12,962 nucleotides of DNA from Flavobacteriaceae bacterium (GCA_030618945.1 JAUXCI010000041.1:1-12962); one strand, 5' to 3'. Positions 1 to 7,927 are shown, counted from the first letter of the stretch. Notes: generated by a model not told the origin, from the sequence alone. A program made the numbers and translations.

Positions 1-108
1 CATTTTTTATTGAGCGAAACCTGCCTTCCATTAGGTCGGAAAGAAAGAAATATGGTATCGTAATTTCGAGTATTTAGGTTGACTTCTTAAACCTATGATT
101 GAAAATAA

Positions 109-150
109 AATCTCCTGAACACTCACAAGTCGTAAGTAATTCGGGAGATT
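109..150 (-). terminator. Rho-independent terminator behind the DUF2807 gene
   Basis: Read on the minus strand, an 11-bp stem (AATCTCCCGAA against TTCAGGAGATT, one G-U pair) encloses a second 6-bp stem (ACTTAC against GTGAGT, one G-U pair) with a 5-base loop. A T-rich tail (TTATTTTC) follows. It lies 35 bases past the stop codon of the DUF2807 gene and should end that transcript. No gene is visible between it and the window edge, apart from a possible ATG at bases 3-1 on the minus strand. Confidence 0.75.
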
Positions 151-184
151 AAAAATTAATTGAGTATGATTAATTTTAAAGAGC

Positions 185-937
185 TTAATTCATTTGATGA
201 ATTCTAGCCTCGCCAATTACTATACCATGATTTACCATCGGATTTCCTTTATAATGAATTGAAGCTTCACCATAAGCCGTTATTTTTAATTCATCGGATA
301 CATTAAGCCTGATTTTCCCTTCGCCATAGGCCGTAATTTTGGCCGTACTATTTGAAACACCAAGGGTGTTCACTTCGCTATCCCCATAGGAAATAACTCT
401 TTGTCTGGCTGCGCGTCCTTCTTTGACTTCCAGATATGCTTCTCCATAGATGGTTGCATGGAATTCATTTAGATCTACTTCACGTATAAAAACGTCTGAT
501 TCACCATATATTTTTACTGCTAATTTATCCCCTTTCAAAGGGCTTTCCACTTTGTGTATTTCTTCTCCTCTCAAAGAGATCAACTTGAGGTTCTTATAAT
601 AAACCTTGGCAGAAACGATGGTTCCTGAATAAATGTCGTGCTTGCTTTTATAATCGTCGTACTTTACTTTTTCTGATTTGGTATATACCTTGGCATCGTC
701 GAGGTATATGTGAAGGGTTTTTCCTTTGACTTCTACGTTCAGTTTATCCATTGATACATCTATGTTTTCAATAAGAACTGATTCTTCTTCAGCTTGTAAA
801 AAAATCACCTCGATGTGTGGGCTAATGATCACTTCATTAAATGAAGTTACATCAAAAGTTTTTTCCTGAGCGGATATGCTATTTAAGGTAAAAACCACTA
901 AGGCTATTAGCATAAATTTAGTGTATGTGTTTTTCAT
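185..937 (-). CDS. Exported DUF2807 (GIN-domain) beta-helix protein
   Basis: The predicted protein has 250 residues. Residues 1-24 form a signal peptide: basic MKNTYTK, a hydrophobic core, and cleavage after ...SISAQ. The rest resembles the DUF2807 'head GIN domain' family, a right-handed beta-helix fold of unknown function that is common in Bacteroidota envelope proteins. The second half shows its rungs directly: YGE or YGD motifs recur at about residues 144, 164, 184, 204 and 222, with a final IGE near 241, so the period is about 20 residues. No catalytic residues can be pointed to, and a structural or binding role in the periplasm or outer membrane is an inference. I chose the ATG at 937. 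The frame opens further upstream only with a TTG at 964, which would put extra polar residues before the signal peptide. The gene has its own terminator and a palindromic promoter region, so it is probably monocistronic and separate from the signalling operon behind it. Confidence 0.85.
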   Translation of the reverse strand: MKNTYTKFMLIALVVFTLNSISAQEKTFDVTSFNEVIISPHIEVIFLQAEEESVLIENIDVSMDKLNVEVKGKTLHIYLDDAKVYTKSEKVKYDDYKSKHDIYSGTIVSAKVYYKNLKLISLRGEEIHKVESPLKGDKLAVKIYGESDVFIREVDLNEFHATIYGEAYLEVKEGRAARQRVISYGDSEVNTLGVSNSTAKITAYGEGKIRLNVSDELKITAYGEASIHYKGNPMVNHGIVIGEARIHQMN

Positions 938-972
938 GGTATTAGAGTTTGTTGTTAATGTCAATTAAATTT

Positions 973-994
973 TAATGCTTTGTACAAAGCATTA
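973..994. promoter_or_regulatory. Perfect 22-bp palindrome, possible operator or 5' hairpin
   Basis: TAATGCTTTGT is followed directly by its exact reverse complement, with no spacer. It lies 36 bases upstream of the DUF2807 start codon and 3 bases downstream of a -7-like box (998-1005), so it would cover the transcription start. That position suits a repressor operator. As RNA it would be an almost loopless hairpin at the 5' end of the message. Which of these applies is an inference. Confidence 0.5.
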
Positions 995-997
995 CTA

Positions 998-1005
998 TAA
1001 AGATA
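998..1005 (-). promoter_or_regulatory. Possible -7 promoter box for the DUF2807 gene
   Basis: On the minus strand the sequence is TATCTTTA, one mismatch from the Bacteroidota -7 consensus TAnnTTTG. The nearest TTG, at 1035-1033, leaves a 27-base gap, longer than the usual 17-23. The same TATCTTTA box occurs ahead of the dodecin gene. Confidence 0.35.
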
Positions 1006-1065
1006 CTGGGAATTAGAAAATGTTACAGTTGTCAATGAAATAATGAAACAATAGAACACGAAACT

Positions 1066-1094
1066 CCTGCCTAAAGGCGGCAGGCAGGCAAAAC
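1066..1094. repeat. GC-rich dispersed hairpin repeat, possible operon terminator
   Basis: CCTGCC (1066-1071) can pair with GGCAGG at 1079-1084 or 1083-1088. The 19 bases GGCGGCAGGCAGGCAAAAC (1076-1094) recur exactly at 10828-10846. The element is far richer in GC than its surroundings and sits 12 bases past the cyclase stop codon, so its hairpin could terminate the signalling operon. The following T-run on the minus strand is short (AGTTTCG). It looks like a short dispersed intergenic palindrome. Confidence 0.5.
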
Positions 1095-1106
1095 CCAAAA
1101 TCAAAC

Positions 1107-2798
1107 CTACTTATTCGTCATAGATTCTACACCTTTCCAGTCGTCTCCAATTTCTTTGGTAATTAAATGGGCCGATCTGTTGAGTAACAATCGGGCGGTG
1201 TGATCATTCGGATTTTGTTTGACAATTTGCTGAAAGGTTACAGCTGCCATAGCGAATTCTTTATTGAAATACAGTCTCATGCCTTCATTAAAAGTGCCCA
1301 GTGTACCTAGCTTATGCTTTTGGAGCACTTGTTCATCTCCATTTATACATTCGTAAAGATCAATAGGTTTTTGTTTTCCTTTTACGCGTACGGGTCCAAG
1401 GAATCTAAAATTGAATTCTTCGGGATGGGTCAAATTATCAATACAATCCTGAGTTATTAAAATATTGGTTCCAAAATGTTTAGACAAGCCTTCAATTCTT
1501 GAGGCGGTATTTACCGTATCAGATATAATAGCCGCATCCAGTCTGTCAATATCGCCCGTAATACCCATAATCAGGTTGCCATTTTGCATACCTATACCAA
1601 TTTTTATGGGCAATCTGTTTTTACCTTTCCTTTCTATGTTTAAATTTTCCAATTCTTTATTCATTGCAACGGCTGCCCTTAGGGCATGTTGAGCTCCATT
1701 TGGAAAAAGAGCCATAAAGCCATCACCGAGGTACTGCATGATAAAGGCCTCATTTTTTCTAATGATGGGCCCCATTCTTTTATTGAAAGAGTTTATAAAA
1801 AGAAAGTTGTCTTTAGGCTTAAGATTTTCTGAAATTGTGGTAAAATCCCTGATGTCAACAAACATAACAGTCACTTCTTTTTCCACCAGATCACCTAGTG
1901 AAACTTCAGTTATTCTATCCTTTCCCAGTGATTTGATAAATTCATTGGGCACAAATTTTTGGCTTACTTTATGAATTGCTGTAATGGCTTCTTCCCTTTC
2001 TTTAGCAGCCCTAAGTCCTTTTTGGTACAATTGAGCACTCTCAATCGCGACAGCAGACTGCAAGGCAATGGTTGTAAGTAATTTTAATTCAGCAGCAGTA
2101 AAATCTTTGGTTTCACTATGCCCGAGGATAACCATCCCAAGGGTATTATTTTTCACTTTAAGTGGTGCATACATCACCGAATTCATATGCTTCAAGGCTG
2201 GATTGGCCTTGATTCTTTCGTGTTCAACGATGGAGGAAGTCCCTCTTTTAATCAATTCTTTAAGAATCAGATTTTGACTATCAATATTTTTATCGCGATT
2301 CTTGTCTTCTCCAAAAGAAGAAAGTAGCCGTACACGGTCAAGGTCTATATCGTATATAAGAAATAGCCCGTGACTTGAATTGATGATCTGAGAAGCTTCA
2401 GTAAGTGCCATTTCGGCAATAGAGGCTTGTTCAATCGTTTCAGAAAGCCTTTCACTAAAACCGTAGATCATATTGATCTCACGGTATAGGCCCAATACCT
2501 CATTGCCTATTTTTTTCTTTTCAAGGTCCTTTCTAACCAAGGCCATAATTAAATTGGCAATAACCTGACCCTGTTCCTTATCAGCATTTACCTGGGCAAA
2601 AAAAACATCGTTATCACGCAGCTCAAATAAGCGCTCAGAAGCACTGTACACACCCCATAAAATACTACCATCAACAGAAGAAATAGAAAATTCAAGGTTC
2701 ATATGTTGCCCCAAACTTTCTAAGAGATCGTTGTTTTTAGGATCTTTGAGAATATTTTTCAATATTCTGCTATAGTATTTTACCGGTTTCGGATCCAT
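1107..2798 (-). CDS. Class III adenylate/guanylate cyclase with GAF domain
   Basis: This 563-residue cytosolic protein should make a cyclic nucleotide from ATP or GTP. Residues 1-95 are an uncharacterised globular region. A helical linker (EVLGLYREINMIY, about 100-112) leads into a GAF domain (about 115-257). The cyclase domain follows (about 305-485). Both metal-binding aspartates are visible, D315 in MFVDIRDFT and D359 in YLGDGFMALF. So are the transition-state residues N430 and R434 in TVNTASR and a lysine, K473, in VKGK. The C-terminus is a TPR-like helical tail. The two residues that normally choose the purine are atypical: Q355 replaces the usual Lys (adenylate) or Glu (guanylate), and A423 replaces Asp/Thr or Cys. 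Substrate is therefore undecided. The ATG at 2798 shares its A with the TGA of the receiver gene; a GTG at 2801 would add one residue. There is no membrane segment. Its place as last gene after a kinase and a receiver suggests phosphorelay control. Confidence 0.9.
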   Translation of the reverse strand: MDPKPVKYYSRILKNILKDPKNNDLLESLGQHMNLEFSISSVDGSILWGVYSASERLFELRDNDVFFAQVNADKEQGQVIANLIMALVRKDLEKKKIGNEVLGLYREINMIYGFSERLSETIEQASIAEMALTEASQIINSSHGLFLIYDIDLDRVRLLSSFGEDKNRDKNIDSQNLILKELIKRGTSSIVEHERIKANPALKHMNSVMYAPLKVKNNTLGMVILGHSETKDFTAAELKLLTTIALQSAVAIESAQLYQKGLRAAKEREEAITAIHKVSQKFVPNEFIKSLGKDRITEVSLGDLVEKEVTVMFVDIRDFTTISENLKPKDNFLFINSFNKRMGPIIRKNEAFIMQYLGDGFMALFPNGAQHALRAAVAMNKELENLNIERKGKNRLPIKIGIGMQNGNLIMGITGDIDRLDAAIISDTVNTASRIEGLSKHFGTNILITQDCIDNLTHPEEFNFRFLGPVRVKGKQKPIDLYECINGDEQVLQKHKLGTLGTFNEGMRLYFNKEFAMAAVTFQQIVKQNPNDHTARLLLNRSAHLITKEIGDDWKGVESMTNK

Positions 2799-3178
2799 CA
2801 CTGCTTTTTCAGAATTTCCTCAGCAATGGCAAGCATTTCATCCGGATCAAAAGGTTTAGTCATATAGCGGTCGGCACCCATGTCCAATCCTTTCTGCCGG
2901 TCAACTTCCTGCCCTTTAGCGGTTAGCAGGATAATATATACATCCGATAAATGAAGTTCTTTTTTTACTTTATAACAAACTTCCATGCCATTCATTTTGG
3001 GCATCATCACGTCCAGAAACACAAGATTTGGCTCCTCTTTTTTTATCAGTTCAAGCGCTTGTTCACCATTCTCGGCAAATAATAATTCAACCCCTTCGTC
3101 TTCCAAATCTTCCAGGGTCTGTTCAATGAGCATACGGATATGAGCTTCATCATCAACAATTAATAATTTTTGTTCCAT
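2798..3178 (-). CDS. Stand-alone CheY-like response regulator receiver
   Basis: The 126-residue protein is one receiver domain with no output domain. The full phosphorylation set is present: acidic pair D9/D10, phosphoacceptor D56 in FLDVMMP, T86 and K108 in TKPF. It should therefore take phosphate from a histidine kinase and act through protein contacts. It starts 38 bases after the hybrid kinase stop and ends in a TGATG junction with the cyclase gene, so the three are almost certainly cotranscribed and translation of the last two may be coupled. Likely inference: it carries phosphate from the kinase, whose second receiver is degenerate, to the cyclase. An A-rich stretch (TTGAAAATAA) precedes the ATG in place of a Shine-Dalgarno site. 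Confidence 0.93.
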   Translation of the reverse strand: MEQKLLIVDDEAHIRMLIEQTLEDLEDEGVELLFAENGEQALELIKKEEPNLVFLDVMMPKMNGMEVCYKVKKELHLSDVYIILLTAKGQEVDRQKGLDMGADRYMTKPFDPDEMLAIAEEILKKQ

Positions 3179-3216
3179 TTATTTTCAATTAGTAGTTTAG
3201 CATTTTTTTTAATCGA

Positions 3217-6200
3217 TTATTCATAAATAAAGACCATTACATTTTCCATTCCTTTTTGGATTTTTAAGTCTTTGATCATCTTATGGTCACTGTTCAAAAC
3301 AGAATTCAACATGATGATATCCGGTTGGGCAGCAGTAGCCTTTTTCATAAGATCTTCGGGGTTACTTTCTAAAACCTTATATCCACGGGCTGTCAACACA
3401 TCTGTAAGTGTTTTTACTGCCGACGCATCATTATCTACCACCATTACCTTCTTTTTAGAAACACCTTGTTCCAATAATTCCTCTACTTCATGGAAAAGCT
3501 GCTCCGTGTTAATAGGTTTGGTTAAATACCTGTCAACTCCAATTTTAAAACCACGCTCCTTATCCTGTACGATTGATAAGATGATGATTGGGATATCCAT
3601 AGTATTTGGATCGTTTTTTAAAACCGCGGCAACGTCAAAACCATTGATTTCGGGCATCATAACGTCGAGAATAATCAAATCAGGCTTAGACATACGAACC
3701 ATGTCTAAGGCAGCTTTCCCGTTAGCAGCCTCCTGCACCTGATAACCAGCGTCGGTTAATTCCTGACGTAATAAGGACCTTATTGGCGTGTCATCATCCA
3801 CGACAAGAATTGTTGGGACATCTTTTATATCATTTAACGAAGAATGTTTGATCTGTTTTTTTAAGCTGTTTAAGATACGATCCAACTGTATGGGTTGTTC
3901 CTGGCTTATTTCTCCCATGGTAGGGATAGAGAAGAAGAAGGAACTTCCTACGCCAATTTCACTTTTCATCCAGATGATGCCTCCAAGATGTTCAATGATC
4001 TCTCTGCAAATTGGCAATCCTAATCCCGTTCCCTGAGGTTTATCGGTCAAGGTATCTCCAGCCTGACGGAAACGTTCAAACACTTTGTGTCTGTCGCTTT
4101 CGGCGATGCCAATACCAGTATCCTTTACTTCAACCATTATTTGCCCCTTGTCCAAAAATGTTTCAATAGAAACTTTCCCTTTATCGGTAAATTTTACTGC
4201 ATTTGACAAGAGGTTGATCACCACCTGGATCAACTTATCTTCATCCCCACTCACCAAAGGAAGATCAGGCGAAATATTTTTAACAAGTTTAAGGCCTTTT
4301 TGATCAAATAGGGAGGAGGTACTAGCGATAGCCCTGCTAATGACATCCTGAAGAAATACGGGCTTTAAATGCCACTCCATTCGGCCCGACTCAATTTTTG
4401 CCAAATCCAACACATCATTGATCAAGTTGGTGAGTCGTTCACCCTCTGATACCACCACGTTCAGGTTTTCACTTACCTGTTTCATTGTTTTCTTGATTTT
4501 TTGATCATCAACGGTAACTGCAGGAAAGATCTTGTCTTCCAATCGTTTTCTGATGATCTTTGCAAAACCAAGCACAGAAGTTAAGGGCGTTCTTAATTCA
4601 TGGCTAACCGTTGATAAAAAGGCACTTTTGGCCTCATTAGCATCCTCTGCTTTAGCCTTGGCTTCTTTTGCCTCTTCATAGAGTTCGGCATTGTGTAAGG
4701 CAACACCCACATTGATGGCGATGGTATTTAATAAGCGTTTGTCTTCTTCATTAAAACGACTTTCCTGTGTGGTGCTTTGTACACTTAATACCCCAATGAC
4801 TTTGTCTTCAACAGGGATGGGAACACCCAAAAAGGAAACGGCTCTTTTTCCGGTTTGTTCCAAACCACTTTCGGTATATTCTTTCATAATATCCGAGTCT
4901 TTGTTGATCAGTAAGCCTTTACCCGTCATAATTATTTTAGAAGTAAGCCCTTCACCATATTTCATGGGTTGCATTGTGTCACCATCCTGATAAGGGAAGT
5001 TGATCATTTGACTTTCTACGTCGAGTATGCCCAAATAGGTGATGTCAGACTTAAATAATTCAGTCATGCGTTTACCAACCAGTTGGATGAGCTCGTTGAG
5101 TTCCAGTTTTTGGGTAAGCGCTTTGCTCACATCATTAACAGTAGTTAACTCAATTAAGCGTTGGTTAGCCTCTTTAGTTCGTTCCTGAACCTTGTCTTCT
5201 AGAACTTTTTGCTGATTCATCAAAATATTTGTTCTCGACCTTACAATGGCATAAACCAAAATAAAGAATCCAAGCACATATAAGGCATAGGCCCATAAGG
5301 TTTTATGCCAGGGAGGTGTAATGTCAAAACCAACCGAAGTTTCTTCAGATACATCTCCAAATATACTTTTCGCTTTTACTTTGAATTTATAATTTCCCGG
5401 TGGTAAATTGATATATTCTCTGGTGGCTTGTTTGCTCCAGTCAACCCAAGTTTTATCAAAACCTTCTAGAAAAGTGCTGTACAGCATGTCTTTCTGTCCA
5501 ATAAACAAAGGAGCTGCATAACTCATTGTAACAGTATTGTTCTCGTGGCTTATTTTAAGGTTCTCCTGAAAATCAATACCCCCTGCATACAACAACGAAT
5601 CATTGGAAATGGTCATTCTTCTCAGGTGTACCTTGAAATTTGGTAAAGAAGGTTTTTCTAGGTTACCTTCATACCTAACCACGCCATCAGGGCCAGAAAA
5701 CCATACGAGGGTATTATCCTTAGTGGAGCTTGGGTCAACATAAATATTAGATATATTTCTATTTTTGAGCTCTTTAAAAGTTTGTGTATTAAATTGATAG
5801 GTACCGGTACCGTCAGTATTTTCTGTTGCGATGATGATTCCATTCCCTAATCCAAACCAAATTCGACCAAGATGATCTTTATGTGGCAGAATTCCTCCAT
5901 TGTCCCAATTGATCAAATCGTTAAAAAACATTTTCTTTTCTTCAAAAACATCTTTTTCTTCATTGAATATGTATGTTTTTTTTGAATCATCGTCAAATAC
6001 CATGATTTCATCCAAGAAATTAAAAAACGAAAAGTCAGAATTTGGAAGACCTTTTTCTTCGTTATAAAGTGAAACCTCTAAATTATTTAGGTCCATTTTA
6101 CCATCAACCATTTTAGGCATAAAAAGTTGTATTTCTCCATCTTCGAGAGAATAATGCCATAAGCCTCCGTCATTTCTTTCAATGATACTTCTGGTTTTAT

Positions 6201-7602
6201 GTTTTGAAGTAAAGGATTCTTCTTCAAATTGTTTCGACGTTTCATTATAATAGAAACTCGCGAGTCCATCATTAGTTTGAACAAATAACCTGTTTGGATC
6301 AACTTTAGAAGTTTTTAACCAATTTACTCTAAAGTCATAGTTATCATTAGTCCTTAATATTTTATATGTTGTGCCTGTAATTTCAATGAAACCCATACTC
6401 CCTGTTCCTGAATAGAGATGCCCATCTTTTTCCAGAAAATTAGCCACTTGACCGGAAGTTCCTTCTATTAGCTTCAATTTTTTCGCAGCCTCATCCAAAT
6501 AAAAAATTCCGTTATTCGTGGAGAGGTAAAGGGTATCTTTAAAACGATAGGTGCTAAAAACCACTTTTGTGGATAAGCCCATATTCGTATCAAGAACTGA
6601 CATTGATGAATTCAGATTAATTTTTGAAATCCCATTAAACAATGGCATCCAGAGTACTCCTCTTGAATCAAGATAGCAAAAACTGGAACTGCCATCCTGA
6701 AGGCCGTTTTCAGTAGTGTACTTTTGAATCAGTTTTCCTTGATGATCAATGAGGTATGCTCCTTCTGCAAATGTATTGATCACAAAATTTCCATTATCAA
6801 GTGCGATTCCCGGTATATAAACAGCTTTCATAATTTCGGGATCAATTTCTACCTGAAAAGGATTGAAGTTTTTCCCATCATAAATATAGAAGCCCATGGT
6901 TCTTGAACCCAGAAGTATTTGCTTATCATCATATGGAAGTATTACATAAACTCTTTCATCTGCGAAAATCTCTCCACCAGGAACTAATTCAAAAGTATCG
7001 TCATCTGTAAGATAACAAAAACCTCTGTTCCAAATTCTAACATAATAGACTCCATGGACTATCTTACCAACATGAAAGGCATCTTCAGAAACAAGGACCT
7101 TCATATTCTCTCCGTCCCAAATGTAAAGCCTGTTGTTAGTTCTGAAAATAATGCGTCCTTTATAATAGTCTACTTCCCAAACCGTAGTAAATGTTTGAAA
7201 CTCTTCCGGAATCTTATCTTTTAAGGAGATAAACTTAAGTTCCCCTTTTGCATCCGGTTTTAAATAACCTATATCACCTCCGTTTCCCACATAAATAACA
7301 CCCTGAGCATCCTGAACAAGACATCTCGCTCCTCCAAGGTTCTCGGAATCTATGATTTTCCAATTAACACCGTCATATTGCATTACTCCATCACCATTAG
7401 CAAAATACATAATACCATCCTTGTCTTCAATTGCCCACCAATTTACAGGAGCGGCCTCGTATTCCTGATAGGAGTAATTCGTAACAAACGGGCGGCCTAT
7501 CTGTTCCTGGCCAAATAAAAAGGTAGTTGAAAAAATAAAGACAAGTGTTAAAACTAAGAAAGTAGATTTACTTGAATAGCGAAGTTTAGGCAATAAATGC
7601 AT
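3217..7602 (-). CDS. Propeller-type hybrid sensor histidine kinase
   Basis: From the ATG at 7602 the protein has 1461 residues. An N-terminal signal or anchor (about 14-31, ending FLFGQ) is followed by a periplasmic region (about 40-650) with repeated 'D..G..W.G...G' and 'YDG' blade motifs of the Reg_prop beta-propeller type. A Y_Y_Y domain follows (about 700-763, with INLPPGNYKFKVKA). Next come a membrane helix (768-787), a coiled-coil (790-819), a GAF domain (about 823-972), HisKA (phosphoacceptor H1001 in SHELRTPL) and HATPase (N1130, N1134; DTGIGI at 1161; GTGLGL at 1191). The first receiver is intact (D1269/D1270, D1313, K1362). The second (1384-1461) is incomplete: its phosphoacceptor position is N1433 and it stops after the fourth strand. 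The AraC-type output domain common in this class is absent. A TTG at 7662 would extend the frame by 20 codons but lies inside a promoter box, so I reject it. It heads the operon with the receiver and cyclase genes. The ligand is unknown; relatives often sense glycans. Confidence 0.92.
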   Translation of the reverse strand: MHLLPKLRYSSKSTFLVLTLVFIFSTTFLFGQEQIGRPFVTNYSYQEYEAAPVNWWAIEDKDGIMYFANGDGVMQYDGVNWKIIDSENLGGARCLVQDAQGVIYVGNGGDIGYLKPDAKGELKFISLKDKIPEEFQTFTTVWEVDYYKGRIIFRTNNRLYIWDGENMKVLVSEDAFHVGKIVHGVYYVRIWNRGFCYLTDDDTFELVPGGEIFADERVYVILPYDDKQILLGSRTMGFYIYDGKNFNPFQVEIDPEIMKAVYIPGIALDNGNFVINTFAEGAYLIDHQGKLIQKYTTENGLQDGSSSFCYLDSRGVLWMPLFNGISKINLNSSMSVLDTNMGLSTKVVFSTYRFKDTLYLSTNNGIFYLDEAAKKLKLIEGTSGQVANFLEKDGHLYSGTGSMGFIEITGTTYKILRTNDNYDFRVNWLKTSKVDPNRLFVQTNDGLASFYYNETSKQFEEESFTSKHKTRSIIERNDGGLWHYSLEDGEIQLFMPKMVDGKMDLNNLEVSLYNEEKGLPNSDFSFFNFLDEIMVFDDDSKKTYIFNEEKDVFEEKKMFFNDLINWDNGGILPHKDHLGRIWFGLGNGIIIATENTDGTGTYQFNTQTFKELKNRNISNIYVDPSSTKDNTLVWFSGPDGVVRYEGNLEKPSLPNFKVHLRRMTISNDSLLYAGGIDFQENLKISHENNTVTMSYAAPLFIGQKDMLYSTFLEGFDKTWVDWSKQATREYINLPPGNYKFKVKAKSIFGDVSEETSVGFDITPPWHKTLWAYALYVLGFFILVYAIVRSRTNILMNQQKVLEDKVQERTKEANQRLIELTTVNDVSKALTQKLELNELIQLVGKRMTELFKSDITYLGILDVESQMINFPYQDGDTMQPMKYGEGLTSKIIMTGKGLLINKDSDIMKEYTESGLEQTGKRAVSFLGVPIPVEDKVIGVLSVQSTTQESRFNEEDKRLLNTIAINVGVALHNAELYEEAKEAKAKAEDANEAKSAFLSTVSHELRTPLTSVLGFAKIIRKRLEDKIFPAVTVDDQKIKKTMKQVSENLNVVVSEGERLTNLINDVLDLAKIESGRMEWHLKPVFLQDVISRAIASTSSLFDQKGLKLVKNISPDLPLVSGDEDKLIQVVINLLSNAVKFTDKGKVSIETFLDKGQIMVEVKDTGIGIAESDRHKVFERFRQAGDTLTDKPQGTGLGLPICREIIEHLGGIIWMKSEIGVGSSFFFSIPTMGEISQEQPIQLDRILNSLKKQIKHSSLNDIKDVPTILVVDDDTPIRSLLRQELTDAGYQVQEAANGKAALDMVRMSKPDLIILDVMMPEINGFDVAAVLKNDPNTMDIPIIILSIVQDKERGFKIGVDRYLTKPINTEQLFHEVEELLEQGVSKKKVMVVDNDASAVKTLTDVLTARGYKVLESNPEDLMKKATAAQPDIIMLNSVLNSDHKMIKDLKIQKGMENVMVFIYE

Positions 7603-7659
7603 AGGGATTGAGAGGTATGAGATTAAGGTTGTAATTGGTTTCAGTATGTGTCTAAAATA

Positions 7660-7692
7660 CAAAAATATTTGTTAAATCTTGATTCTTAACAA
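7660..7692 (-). promoter_or_regulatory. Promoter of the kinase-receiver-cyclase operon
   Basis: On the minus strand there is a TTG at 7692-7690, a 22-base spacer, and TATTTTTG at 7667-7660. This fits TTG-N17-23-TAnnTTTG of Flavobacterium promoters. Transcription would start near 7655, giving a leader of about 50 bases before the ATG at 7602. The in-frame TTG at 7662 falls within the -7 box and would not be in the transcript. Confidence 0.5.
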
Positions 7693-7781
7693 AATATAGG
7701 CAGATTGACCTGTTAGATCAGCCATTTTTTTGTTATAAAACGGAAGGTCTAAAGGTTGAAATAAACTGTTTGAACATTGCT

Positions 7782-7826
7782 GAGGTGATCGGAAGTGAGG
7801 TGATGAGTTGCGAGGTGATCAGAAGT
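7782..7826. repeat. Three tandem 15-bp repeats
   Basis: GAGGTGATCGGAAGT, GAGGTGATGAGTTGC and GAGGTGATCAGAAGT lie head to tail. Units 1 and 3 differ at one base; unit 2 keeps only the first eight bases exactly. A partial fourth unit (GAG) follows. The array is richer in G than its surroundings. It lies between the divergent kinase and HAD genes, in a gene-free stretch (7603-7998) where I see promoters and repeats but no plausible coding sequence. Confidence 0.7.
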
Positions 7827-7844
7827 GAGCACCTCACTTGATCA
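7816..7844. repeat. Imperfect inverted repeat after the 15-bp array
   Basis: TGATCA-GA-AGTGAG (7816-7829) pairs with CTCACTTGATCA (7833-7844), with a 2-base bulge and a 3-base loop. It overlaps the last 15-bp unit. No T-run follows on either strand, so it is not a standard terminator. It could be a cruciform, a regulatory site, or a remnant of a larger palindromic element. Confidence 0.45.
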
Positions 7845-7875
7845 ATGATGCAATGATTTAATGATGTAATGATTC
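7844..7875. repeat. Four tandem 8-bp repeats (AATGATnn)
   Basis: AATGATGC, AATGATTT, AATGATGT and AATGATTC follow one another in exact 8-base register. The first six bases are invariant and the last two vary. The array starts at the edge of the preceding inverted repeat and runs into the next tandem repeat. Confidence 0.65.
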
Positions 7876-7927
7876 AATATTTCATTAATTCATTAATTCA
7901 ATATTTCATTGTTTCATTAATTCATTG
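7872..7927. repeat. Two tandem 24-bp AT-rich repeats plus a partial third
   Basis: The 24 bases at 7872-7895 recur at 7896-7919 with two adjacent differences (AA against GT), and the first seven bases of a third copy follow before the match ends. The unit begins ATTCAATATTTCATT. ATTCATT and TTCATT blocks within it are roughly complementary to the AATGAT units just upstream, so the two arrays can fold together. The HAD gene promoter is partly built from the last copy. Confidence 0.65.

Noticed and set aside
1..3. Possible ATG on the minus strand at the window edge
   Set aside because: The sequence before it is A-rich as for a start site, but no codon beyond the ATG is visible.
3272..5000. Several open frames on the plus strand across the kinase gene
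   Set aside because: They are antisense to HisKA, HATPase and receiver domains that are plainly coding on the minus strand.
7603..7662. A 20-codon N-terminal extension of the hybrid kinase from a TTG at 7662
   Set aside because: The TTG lies inside the TATTTTTG promoter box and the extension sits before a good signal segment that starts well from the ATG at 7602.
7782..7927. A CRISPR array
   Set aside because: Units are directly adjacent with no spacers, differ in length between arrays, and no cas genes are present.
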